A DNA stretch of 13,373 nt from an uncultured Collinsella sp. (GCA_934655755.1 CAKUHA010000027.1:1-13373), one strand, 5' to 3'; shown: positions 1 to 9,690, counted from the first letter of the stretch. Numbers and translations are program-made. The notes: generated by a model from the sequence alone, not told the origin.

Positions 1-80
1 CCCAATGACTATTAAGGACTGTCCCAAGCTGCCGGCAGGAAAGGACCGTCCCCAAGTGCCGGGTTTGTCCCCAATGACTA
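1..80. repeat. Short imperfect direct repeats, intergenic
   Basis: The first 80 bases contain two copies of cccaatgacta (1-11 and 70-80). Between them are two imperfect 22-base copies of an AAGGACyGTCCC...GCCGG unit (14-35 and 41-62). Each unit contains a GGACnGTCC palindrome, and ccggca at 32-37 can pair with tgccgg at 57-62. No open frame here looks coding. It is probably the edge of a degenerate intergenic repeat that continues beyond the window; I infer this from the repetition alone. Confidence 0.5.
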
Positions 81-90
81 GGTGAATAGC

Positions 91-123
91 AAAAGCCCCG
101 CAGCCGGAGCGGACTGCGGGGCT
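91..123 (-). terminator. Rho-independent terminator of arcC
   Basis: A 10-bp perfect GC-rich stem pairs agccccgcag (94-103) with ctgcggggct (114-123) across a 10-base loop. Read on the minus strand it ends in GGGGCTTTTGC, a short U run, which is the usual form of an intrinsic terminator. It lies about 65 bases after the arcC stop codon, with no gene between. Confidence 0.8.
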
Positions 124-142
124 CATGAAGAGAGGCTAGTTT

Positions 143-166
143 GTGGGCGCTTTGCCTGGCGCCCAC
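143..166 (-). other. Hairpin in the arcC 3' untranslated region
   Basis: An 8-bp perfect stem (gtgggcgc at 143-150 with gcgcccac at 159-166) closes an 8-base loop between the arcC stop codon and its terminator. No U run follows on either strand, so it is not itself an intrinsic terminator. It may protect the 3' end of the mRNA or contribute to RNA processing; that role is inferred. Confidence 0.5.
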
Positions 167-188
167 GAGAGAGGCAACAGAGTAGAGA

Positions 189-1151
189 CTACTCGTGGAT
201 GCGGGTACCGGAGAGACCGGCCATGGTCTCGGCGGCCTTGTCCAGAGCACCGATGATGCAGGTGCGGCCCTTGCGGGAACGGGCGAACTTGATGGCAGCG
301 CGGACCTTGGGCTCCATGGAACCCTTGCCGAACTGGCCCTCGTCGGCCAGGCGCTCGGCCTCGTCGGCGGTGAGGTCCTCGAGCTCCTCCTGGTTGGGCT
401 TGCCAAAGTTGATGGCGACATGCTCAACGGCAGTCAGCAGGAACAGAACGTCGGCGTCGCAGTCCTCGGCCAGCAGCTCGCCGCCCAGGTCCTTGTCGAT
501 GACGGCGGGAACGCCCTTGTAGCAGCCCTTGTTCTCGTAGTCGCGGACGACGGGGATGCCGCCGCCACCGCAGGCGATGACGATGAACTCGTTGTCGAGC
601 AGGTTGAGGATGGAGTCAGCCTCGACGATCTTCTTAGGATCGGGAGAAGCGACGACGCGACGCCAGCCGCGGCCGGAATCCTCGACGAAGACCTTGGAGG
701 GATCCTCGGCCATGAACTCCTTGGCCTGCTCCTCGGTGTAGAAGGGGCCAATCGGCTTGGTCGGGTTCTTGAACGCGGGATCGTCCGGGTCGCACTCGAT
801 CTGGGTGACGACGGTGGCGGCGTGCCAGCGCTTGTAGCGCTTGTGCATCTCGCGGCCGATGCCCTGCTGCAGGTGATAGCCGATGTAGCCCTGGGACATG
901 GCGCCGCACTCGGGCAGCGGCATCTCGGGGGTGCCGATGGCGTCGTGGGCGGCGGCGAAGGCGTTCTGGATCATGCCGACCTGCGGGCCGTTGCCGTGGG
1001 TGATGATGATCTCGTTGCCCTGCTCGATCAGGCCGAGGAGAGCGTGAGCGGTGTTGCTCACGGCCTCGATCTGCTCAACGGGGTTGTTGCCGAGGGCGTT
1101 GCCGCCAAGGGCGACGACAATACGATCGGGCTTGCCAAGAGGCTTAGACAT
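189..1151 (-). CDS. arcC: Carbamate kinase
   Basis: Cytoplasmic enzyme of 320 residues, the normal family length. It transfers phosphate from carbamoyl phosphate to ADP, giving ATP, CO2 and ammonia; this is the energy-yielding last step of arginine deiminase or related carbamoyl-phosphate pathways. Amino-acid kinase fold motifs are complete: VVALGGNAL near residue 12, THGNGPQVG at 51-59, AMSQGYIGYHLQQ at 84-96, RRVVASPDPKKIVE at 164-177, ACGGGGIPVV at 193-202, VIDKDLGGELLA at 217-228 and FGKGSMEPKVRAAI at 274-287. An in-frame ATG exists 57 bases upstream (1208), but the start at 1151 is chosen because AAAGGA sits 8 bases before it and because homologues begin just before the VVALGGNA strand. 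No arcA, arcB or transporter gene is adjacent in the window, so it appears to be transcribed alone from its own leader. The identification is secure; the pathway feeding it is not visible. Confidence 0.96.
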   Translation of the reverse strand: MSKPLGKPDRIVVALGGNALGNNPVEQIEAVSNTAHALLGLIEQGNEIIITHGNGPQVGMIQNAFAAAHDAIGTPEMPLPECGAMSQGYIGYHLQQGIGREMHKRYKRWHAATVVTQIECDPDDPAFKNPTKPIGPFYTEEQAKEFMAEDPSKVFVEDSGRGWRRVVASPDPKKIVEADSILNLLDNEFIVIACGGGGIPVVRDYENKGCYKGVPAVIDKDLGGELLAEDCDADVLFLLTAVEHVAINFGKPNQEELEDLTADEAERLADEGQFGKGSMEPKVRAAIKFARSRKGRTCIIGALDKAAETMAGLSGTRIHE

Positions 1152-1455
1152 TGCTGGAATCCTTTCTGTAAAAGGCCTACAACCCATTAATAACCCGCGC
1201 CCGTGCAATACGCGAGTTTATTAAGGTTTATATTCTCTTTATCGCTCATTTTATTCATTTTGAAAATAGTTGAACGGTGAACGGTCGTTTTTATCCGCTC
1301 AGCGTACAGAACCCCAGCTCAGACACGTTTACGCCTTTTACGTGCGACTTTATTTAAATAGAGCGGGGATTAGGCGGGATTATGCAAACTATATCTTTGC
1401 TAAACACAAAACGGACAGCGCAAAATCTTACTCGCACTATACGAGATTCTATGCA

Positions 1456-1483
1456 CTTATAGGACGAGTATGCACCCCTGCAA
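1456..1483 (-). promoter_or_regulatory. Candidate sigma70-type promoter for arcC
   Basis: On the minus strand TTGCAG (1483-1478) is followed after 16 bases by TATAAG (1461-1456), a fair match to -35 and -10 hexamers. Transcription would start near 1449 and give arcC a leader of about 300 bases. This is the best promoter-like pair I found between the two genes, but an AT-rich tract at 1215-1265 could hold a nearer one (TTCAAA, 17 bases, TAAAGA). Confidence 0.35.
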
Positions 1484-1524
1484 AAACAAGGGGCTTTTCA
1501 TCCATCAAAAGGAATAGCCAAGAA

Positions 1525-1555
1525 GTCCTCGCCGCGCGTTTCGCGGCAAAAGGAC
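1525..1555. other. Hairpin in intergenic module
   Basis: A 6-bp stem gccgcg (1531-1536) with cgcggc (1542-1547) closes a 5-base loop. It is extended by gtcct (1525-1529) with aggac (1551-1555) across small internal mismatches. It shares the tttcgcg core with the hairpin 60 bases away, which suggests related structural units. No terminator-like U run follows on either strand. Confidence 0.45.
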
Positions 1556-1603
1556 AGAAGGCAGCAACGGCCAAGTCCCCCTCCATGCCCAAAGTAACGC
1601 GAG

Positions 1604-1624
1604 GTTTCGCGCAAAGCGCGAAAC
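1604..1624. other. Perfect 9-bp hairpin in intergenic module
   Basis: gtttcgcgc (1604-1612) and gcgcgaaac (1616-1624) form a perfect 9-bp stem with an AAA loop. No U run follows on either strand, so it is not an intrinsic terminator. Together with the hairpin at 1525-1555 it marks a structured element of unknown role. Confidence 0.5.
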
Positions 1625-1676
1625 AGCGACCGGGACAAAAGGCCCCCACAACCACGTCCTTCATTCAGCCCCACAA

Positions 1677-1792
1677 TCCGAGGACGTAGTCGTAGCAGGA
1701 TCTGAGGGCTAACCTTCGCGGACACTCCGCAGGACGAAAGAACCCCCGCCGCACGTAGTGCGCAGCGGGGGTTCTTTCATGTCCGAGGACGT
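1677..1792. repeat. 11-base direct repeat flanking the terminator core
   Basis: tccgaggacgt occurs at 1677-1687 and again at 1782-1792, 105 bases apart in the same orientation. The second copy straddles the inner edge of the right 29-bp arm, and the first lies just outside the left arm. It could be a footprint of duplication or rearrangement around the terminator, or a chance consequence of repeat-rich intergenic sequence. Confidence 0.4.
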
Positions 1793-1819
1793 CCGCGAAG
1801 GTTAGCCCTCAGATCCTGC
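1695..1819 (-). terminator. nifJ terminator nested in 29-bp inverted repeats
   Basis: The inner stem is 14 bp and perfect: gaaagaacccccgc (1736-1749) with gcgggggttctttc (1765-1778). It is topped by a second 5-bp stem (1750-1754 with 1758-1762). Both strands read GGGGGTTCTTTC at the 3' side, so it can act bidirectionally. Outside it, positions 1695-1723 and 1791-1819 are perfect inverted copies of 29 bases. The structure begins 10 bases after the nifJ stop codon. The terminator role of the inner hairpin is well supported; the outer arms are far longer than termination needs. Confidence 0.85.
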
Positions 1820-1829
1820 GGTGGGAGAC

Positions 1830-5369
<3,540 letters not shown>

Positions 5370-5401
5370 ATACCCCTCTCCTCTCATATAGGTATACAGG
5401 C

Positions 5402-5417
5402 CCCGGCGATCGCCGGG
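5402..5417. promoter_or_regulatory. 16-base perfect palindrome in the nifJ leader
   Basis: cccggcgatcgccggg is its own reverse complement. Its near edge lies 32 bases upstream of the nifJ ATG, so it should be within or close to the 5' untranslated region. It could bind a dimeric regulator, or form a 6-bp RNA stem with a GATC loop near the ribosome binding site. The symmetry is seen directly; the function is a guess. Confidence 0.4.
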
Positions 5418-5769
5418 ATGTTGGCGTGATGGGATTTTCGTTGTTGCTTCCAATCATCTGGCAGGCAGACTGAGCAGCAGGTACATGGCGTGGAGAGAAG
5501 GTATGCCGAGGTGAGGGGCGACTGACGCGCTCCACAGGTCCGACCGCCCGTCTTGCACATGACCGAGCGCCGCAAAGGCCGCATGCCGGATGCTCCCGGG
5601 CACGCCCCGGCGAAGGGAAGCGCCCGCAACGGAAATCCGCATGCGGGTTTATTGTACCCCGCCGTCAAGTGTAATTTCGGCAAATATAGGTGGACGGGTG
5701 AAGGTTTACCTCGGGTGACTATTGCGCGCCCGACACCGACGAGCACAAACTCCCGGAACCCTACAGCAG

Positions 5770-5832
5770 TTGCGGTGAAATAGGGAGTGTTTTTGCTGCT
5801 AACGGCCTTAATCAACCCCTATTTCACCGCAA
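5770..5832. repeat. 16-bp perfect inverted repeat after the FHA gene
   Basis: ttgcggtgaaataggg (5770-5785) is matched perfectly by ccctatttcaccgcaa (5817-5832) across a 31-base loop. The repeat begins 16 bases after the FHA gene stop codon. No U run follows on the minus strand, so it is not a standard intrinsic terminator, though it may stabilise the 3' end of the kinase operon mRNA. Long arms of this kind are typical of dispersed intergenic palindromic elements. Confidence 0.6.
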
Positions 5833-5848
5833 GTTATTTGGGGATGAG

Positions 5849-6787
5849 TTAGAGGGCGCCGAGGAGGATGGCGTAGGTGGTGGATTCGCCGAGCTTGAGC
5901 TCGTCGCCGGGGTTGAGCTGGGCGGAGCGGCCGGGCTCCACTTGGATGCACACGCTCGTGGCCCCGTTTACCACCACGGTTCCATTGGTGGATGACAAGT
6001 CCTCGACGTGCCAGACATTTTGAGCATCGCACCAGATATGGGCATGGCGGGCCGAGACATCGTCGCCGACATCGGTGATGTCGCCCTCCCCCGTTGCCAG
6101 CGCGCCGATCTCGACGCCCTCCTCACTCGGCTGAATCCAGCGCGGGGCGCTCACCACGTAGCCGTTTTGCACGCGCAGCAATCCCAGCGGATGCGCCGGC
6201 GCGGCATCGCGCTCGCCCGCGACCGAAGAGGTGCTCAGCGAACGCGGCGTCGACGTGGCACCACCGCAGGTCGCGTGCGCATAGTCGATGGCATAGGTCA
6301 CCGACGAGCGGACATCTGCCGAGCAGCCCACGGCGACAAACAGCACCAGGATGGCCTCGGCGCGCTCGGCGGGCATGAGCTCCGCCGCCTGCGACAGGCG
6401 CTCGAGCGCATTGCGATAGAGGTTCGTGTCCTGATGGCACTCCTCGAGTGCACGTACCATGGGCTCACCGGCGGGCCCGCACACCATATTGGTCACGGCC
6501 GCGGCGTCCATGGGATTGCGGCGGCGCAGGGCCAGCTGCGACATAATGCGCGCGGCCGAGGTGCCGTAATCGGCAAAATAGCGCTCCTGCAGCGTGCCGA
6601 CCGGCGCGCGCACGATAAAGCGCGAGACCCAGGAGCGATCGGCGGCACGGCTCTGCGGGCTACGGCCGTCGGCGAGCGGACGGCTCGAGAGCACCAGGCC
6701 GCACAGCTCGATATGGCTCAGGTGCGCCGCGCGCTTAAAGATGTCAAACATTGCCCCGCACGGGGTGAGCTCGGTTTGAGAGGCCAT
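5849..6787 (-). CDS. FHA-domain protein of a kinase operon
   Basis: A 312-residue protein predicted to be soluble, with no membrane segment or signal peptide. Residues about 224-312 form a forkhead-associated domain, the fold that reads phosphothreonine: S245 and H248 lie in VSARHAHI, then EDLSSTNGT with N268, then LNPGDELKLG. The arginine that normally follows the first conserved glycine (GR) is replaced, reading EIGAL (G228-A229), and the usual SR of SRxH reads SA. Phosphopeptide binding may therefore be weakened or altered. The first 220 residues match no domain I recognise. The ATG lies 3 bases after the kinase stop codon, and its AAGGAGGG ribosome binding site lies inside the end of the kinase gene, so translation is probably coupled. 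It is likely a substrate or docking partner of that kinase; this is inferred from linkage. Confidence 0.85.
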   Translation of the reverse strand: MASQTELTPCGAMFDIFKRAAHLSHIELCGLVLSSRPLADGRSPQSRAADRSWVSRFIVRAPVGTLQERYFADYGTSAARIMSQLALRRRNPMDAAAVTNMVCGPAGEPMVRALEECHQDTNLYRNALERLSQAAELMPAERAEAILVLFVAVGCSADVRSSVTYAIDYAHATCGGATSTPRSLSTSSVAGERDAAPAHPLGLLRVQNGYVVSAPRWIQPSEEGVEIGALATGEGDITDVGDDVSARHAHIWCDAQNVWHVEDLSSTNGTVVVNGATSVCIQVEPGRSAQLNPGDELKLGESTTYAILLGAL

Positions 6788-6790
6788 GGC

Positions 6791-8632
6791 TTAGCCCTCC
6801 TTGGTCACAGAGATAGCGTCGGATACTTCGGCAGACCCGCCAAAGGCGCGGGCAGCTGCGGCTCCGCCGGCAAGCGGCGTCGCCATGGGAATTTTCGCAC
6901 GTCGCGCTGACACGACGGGAAGCTCGAAGGCAAACCCCATCGCCAATAAGAACCACGTGATCGCATAGGTTGCAATTAAGGCAGCCACCAGGCCGGCCGC
7001 CACGGCATGCTGGGAAAACACCGTGCATGCGAGCGCGACCAACACCGGAACCTCGTAGGCAGAAAGGGCCAGCACGCCCTGCAAGAACCCCGCACGGCGA
7101 TTGCGCGCCAAGGCTCCGGCGGCAATACCCGCCACGCCCGGCAGCGCCAACGCCAGCGCGGCGACAACGCCCGGCAGCTTTCCGGACCACATAAGCGGCC
7201 CCGCGGCAAACGTCACATGGGCGCCCGACGCCAACAGCGCCGCCGACACCACGACTGCAGCCCAAAGCACGCCGCAGGCAGCCGTCGCGCCGACCATCGC
7301 CGCACGCCGCATCGCGCGGCCCGATACCTCCATCGGGCACGGCATGAGCGGCTCAGCGCGAAGCGAGCGACCGACATTTTGCGCATAGTGGTCGCAAAAC
7401 GCCGAGAGTGCCGCCTCCACCGCAGCCGGCTCGGGACGATCCTCCTGATGACAGGACAGGCAGGCCATCACCACGTCGAACAGCTGGGCATCGACAAACG
7501 CCAGCGCATCGCGCAGGTCCTCGGAATTTGGATCGAGTCCCAGCTGCTGAGCCTGCTCGGCCGCAGCGAGCGCCACATCGGGCTCGCGTCGCAGCAGTTG
7601 CGTCAAGTCGCAACCGGGCGCATGGGCACCGACGGGATAGTCGGGCAGCGTGTCCATCTTGAGGCGATAAGGGCTAGCGATATCACGCGTCTTTTTGCGC
7701 GAGCCCGAGGTCCCCGATGCACCCGGAGCCACCTCATACGGCGCGACGCCGGCGATGAGCTCGTAGACCGTGCTCGCCGCGGCATACACGTCGATTGCCG
7801 GCGACATGCGCAAAACGCGCAGGTCGGGAATATCATCGGTGAGCATCTCGGGCGGGGCGTAGGCCACCGTCGCACGACGTAGCGTGGCATAGCGCTCCGT
7901 AAAGGACGCCTTGCCGCCGGTTCCAGCCACGGCCGAAGCGGGCTCGAGCGCCAGCGACGAGCCAAAGTCGATCAGGCACAGGTCAAAGGCGCCCTCGGCA
8001 AGCTGCCGCTCGAGCGGTAGACGCGCCGTGCGCACCATAATATTGGCAGGCGAGATGTCGCGATGGACAAAGCCCTCACCCACCAGGCTCATGCGGCAGA
8101 GCAGATCGAACAGGTCGCGACCCAGCCGCGCCGCCACGAGCGGCGACAGGCGCCCGGCATCGTCCACGGCAAGGCGCGAACGCAGACGAGCGAGCGTCTC
8201 ACCCTCGACCCATTCCATGACAATCGCGGGCACGCCCTCGACCTCACCCCATCCATAGAGGCGGGGGAAGCCCTTAAGGCCCGAAAGGGCGCGATGGCAT
8301 TCATATTCCTCGCGAAACGCGGCTTTGAATTTAGTGACCAGCGCCTCGTGGGCGGCATCGTCGTCAAATTCGTCGCGCGTCGGTAAGATGAGCTGCTTGA
8401 GCGCCACGGCCTCGCCCTGCGCGTTGACGGCACGCGTCACGCGGCCGATGCCGCCACGGCGCATGGTGGCGTCATCGGCAAACAGCATCGTAAAGCGGCG
8501 CAGGTAGGCTGGAAGCTCGTCCGAGCCCAGGGCGACGGCAGGCTCAAACCCGTCGACGCGCGCCAGACGCAGGCCCACCATGGGATCGTGGGCAAGCGAT
8601 TGGGTTGCGGCGGAAACAAGATCGGTCATCAT
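6791..8632 (-). CDS. Membrane Ser/Thr protein kinase (PknB-like)
   Basis: A 613-residue eukaryotic-like kinase. The catalytic domain spans about residues 45-410: Gly-loop RRGGIGRV near 58-65, VALK with the ATP-binding lysine K79, catalytic loop VHRDISPANIM with D192 and N197, IDFGSS with metal-binding D222, and an APE-like YAPPEM at 258-263. The lysine usual two places after the catalytic aspartate (HRDxK) is serine here, a variant known among bacterial kinases. All other essential residues are present, so activity is expected. Four hydrophobic helices follow (roughly 443-470, 487-508, 519-540, 545-568), so the kinase domain probably sits in the cytoplasm tethered to the membrane, with no extracellular PASTA sensor. 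Its ATGATGA start overlaps the stop of the preceding gene by 4 bases, indicating translational coupling. No PPM-type phosphatase is adjacent. Confidence 0.93.
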   Translation of the reverse strand: MMTDLVSAATQSLAHDPMVGLRLARVDGFEPAVALGSDELPAYLRRFTMLFADDATMRRGGIGRVTRAVNAQGEAVALKQLILPTRDEFDDDAAHEALVTKFKAAFREEYECHRALSGLKGFPRLYGWGEVEGVPAIVMEWVEGETLARLRSRLAVDDAGRLSPLVAARLGRDLFDLLCRMSLVGEGFVHRDISPANIMVRTARLPLERQLAEGAFDLCLIDFGSSLALEPASAVAGTGGKASFTERYATLRRATVAYAPPEMLTDDIPDLRVLRMSPAIDVYAAASTVYELIAGVAPYEVAPGASGTSGSRKKTRDIASPYRLKMDTLPDYPVGAHAPGCDLTQLLRREPDVALAAAEQAQQLGLDPNSEDLRDALAFVDAQLFDVVMACLSCHQEDRPEPAAVEAALSAFCDHYAQNVGRSLRAEPLMPCPMEVSGRAMRRAAMVGATAACGVLWAAVVVSAALLASGAHVTFAAGPLMWSGKLPGVVAALALALPGVAGIAAGALARNRRAGFLQGVLALSAYEVPVLVALACTVFSQHAVAAGLVAALIATYAITWFLLAMGFAFELPVVSARRAKIPMATPLAGGAAAARAFGGSAEVSDAISVTKEG

Positions 8633-9537
8633 AGGGCGATCGCCGCCACATTGTTATTGAAGTTGTTGAGCGCGACGTTATCGTCGCCGTAATGCCCGAC
8701 CCATTGACACAGATTGGTGTAGCAACCCCAAAGGTTGGCGAATTGCCGATACCACTTTGACTGGGGAGAAAACGTCTGCCGGCCAAACTCGGCACGGATG
8801 ACAAACATGTCATTGACCAGGCTGTTGCACGGTCCGGTGTCGCCCGTGGTGTTGTAGGTCGCCACCACGCTATTGGCGCGGGCGACATAGCCATCGAGCA
8901 TGTTGTATTTGGTCACGAGCCAGCTGTGGATGCTCTCCTCCTCGGCAGCCGAAAGACCGCCCGAGCTCGTATCGCTGCCGGTTCCACCGCCCGTTGAGCC
9001 ACCACTCGCGGACCCACCGCCAGACGTTGAGCCCGAACCGGAGCCGCCGCCCGAACCCGCCGATCCGGTGCCGGAACCAGACCCATCCGAGCCGCCAGGC
9101 TTGCCCGCCTGCTGCGTATCCTGCTCCTTCTGCTGCTCGGCCTTGTTTACGACAGACGCCACGCTGTTGTTGGATAGCTTCGTGATGACCTTGGTGTTGG
9201 TGAGCACGATGGTCTTGCCGTTTGCCAGCGTGACCTCGTTGTCTGGCGCTTCGCCCTCGTCTGCGGGGTCGGCACCAAACACAACATGCGAGACCACGCT
9301 CGCCCACGCATATCCGGTTGTCGTTCCCAGGTCGCTCTTGGCTTTGCGCCCGATATGCAGCTCACGTGCGGCATGTGCCTGCACCATGGACGGCACCGTC
9401 ATGCCGTAGGCAGAGACGCCGGCAACGACGAGCACCAGCGAGCAGGACAGCAGCACATATGCCCGAGGCGCCAAGCCCAACCGGCGTTGCATGCGCACCG
9501 CGGCGCCACGCTTTGTCTGAGTGCCCCCGGGCCGCAT
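8629..9537 (-). CDS. Membrane-anchored protein with Gly/Ser linker, unknown function
   Basis: A 302-residue protein I do not recognise. A basic N-terminus is followed by one hydrophobic segment (about 24-45), so it is probably anchored with its bulk outside the cell. Next comes a polar region to about 145 containing KAEQQKEQDTQQ, then a Gly/Ser/Thr-rich flexible linker (about 147-194), then a compact C-terminal part with many aromatics and three cysteines (C237, C272, C277). The start at 9537 is chosen because GGAGG lies 7 bases before it and the hydrophobic segment follows at the expected distance; the frame remains open upstream to 9726. It is first in the operon with the kinase and FHA genes and overlaps the kinase start by 4 bases. 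It could be the sensory or effector partner of the kinase, but that rests only on gene order. Confidence 0.8.
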   Translation of the reverse strand: MRPGGTQTKRGAAVRMQRRLGLAPRAYVLLSCSLVLVVAGVSAYGMTVPSMVQAHAARELHIGRKAKSDLGTTTGYAWASVVSHVVFGADPADEGEAPDNEVTLANGKTIVLTNTKVITKLSNNSVASVVNKAEQQKEQDTQQAGKPGGSDGSGSGTGSAGSGGGSGSGSTSGGGSASGGSTGGGTGSDTSSGGLSAAEEESIHSWLVTKYNMLDGYVARANSVVATYNTTGDTGPCNSLVNDMFVIRAEFGRQTFSPQSKWYRQFANLWGCYTNLCQWVGHYGDDNVALNNFNNNVAAIAL

Positions 9538-9551
9538 GCGTTCTCCTCCAA

Positions 9552-9577
9552 CAAAAACACGCCGCTCAAGAGCGGCG
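9552..9577 (-). terminator. Terminator-like hairpin just before the kinase operon
   Basis: On the minus strand a 7-8 bp GC stem (cgccgct/agcggcg, 9560-9566 with 9571-9577, tight loop) is followed by GTGTTTTTGTT, the form of an intrinsic terminator. It ends only a few bases before the GGAGG ribosome binding site of the first operon gene. It could terminate readthrough from recR, 200 bases upstream, or act as an attenuator for the kinase operon itself if that promoter lies upstream. Confidence 0.65.
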
Positions 9578-9599
9578 CATTCACACATATCCATAGTTG

Positions 9600-9630
9600 A
9601 GTGTATCAGCGAACCCAAAAGGTTGCGCAA
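9600..9630 (-). promoter_or_regulatory. Candidate promoter of the kinase operon
   Basis: The minus strand reads TGATACACT (9608-9600), an extended -10 element (TGn followed by TACACT). A weak TTGCGC -35-like sequence lies 19 bases upstream of TACACT. Transcription would start near 9593, placing the terminator-like hairpin inside a leader of about 55 bases. This is a consensus-based guess. Confidence 0.4.
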
Positions 9631-9690
9631 CGAATGGGAAAATATGGGACGCAAGCGAACCCGTCCACGCGATAAGCGGATACGGAGCAG

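Larger units (their letters stand above)
1152..1829. other. Long non-coding stretch between nifJ and arcC
   Basis: This stretch has no gene I can support. From the arcC side it holds an AT-rich leader (about 1200-1450), a minus-strand promoter candidate (1456-1483), a segment rich in hairpins (1525-1555 and 1604-1624), and the large nested nifJ terminator (1695-1819). Open frames occur on both strands but overlap one another, lack good ribosome binding sites and resemble no family I recognise. A tandem gaacggt pair lies at 1272-1285. The block from about 1449 to 1690 has the look of a structured intergenic module that could recur in the genome. Confidence 0.6.
5370..5848. other. Non-coding stretch upstream of nifJ
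   Basis: This 479-base gap lies between the FHA gene stop codon and nifJ. It holds a perfect palindrome (5402-5417) in the nifJ leader and a 16-bp inverted repeat (5770-5832) next to the FHA gene. I see no convincing paired -35 and -10 for nifJ. The longest open frame on the minus strand (143 codons) would start at TTG without a proper ribosome binding site and resembles nothing I recognise, so I do not call a gene. Confidence 0.6.

Noticed and set aside
195..1190. A 331-codon plus-strand frame opposite arcC
   Set aside because: Same cause: it is the antisense shadow of a secure carbamate kinase gene, with no motif and repetitive Leu/Val/Gly/Asp composition.
1475..1498. Plus-strand terminator (cccct/agggg stem followed by TTTT)
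   Set aside because: The stem is only 5 bp and there is no plus-strand gene upstream for it to serve.
1270..1689. 139-codon plus-strand frame between arcC and nifJ
   Set aside because: No ribosome binding site, no recognisable family, runs through several hairpins, and overlaps equally open minus-strand frames; composition is that of non-coding sequence.
1449..1725. Two overlapping minus-strand frames of 71 and 75 codons
   Set aside because: They overlap each other in different frames and lack convincing start signals. They are more likely translations of a structured intergenic element than genes, though a conserved small protein cannot be fully excluded.
5651..5668. TTGACG and TACAAT on the minus strand as a nifJ promoter
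   Set aside because: Each hexamer looks good alone, but only 6 bases separate them, so they cannot form one sigma70 promoter.
5384..5815. 143-codon minus-strand frame upstream of nifJ
   Set aside because: It would begin at TTG without spacing to a ribosome binding site, starts in the loop of an inverted repeat, and has an Arg/Pro/Cys-rich composition without a domain.
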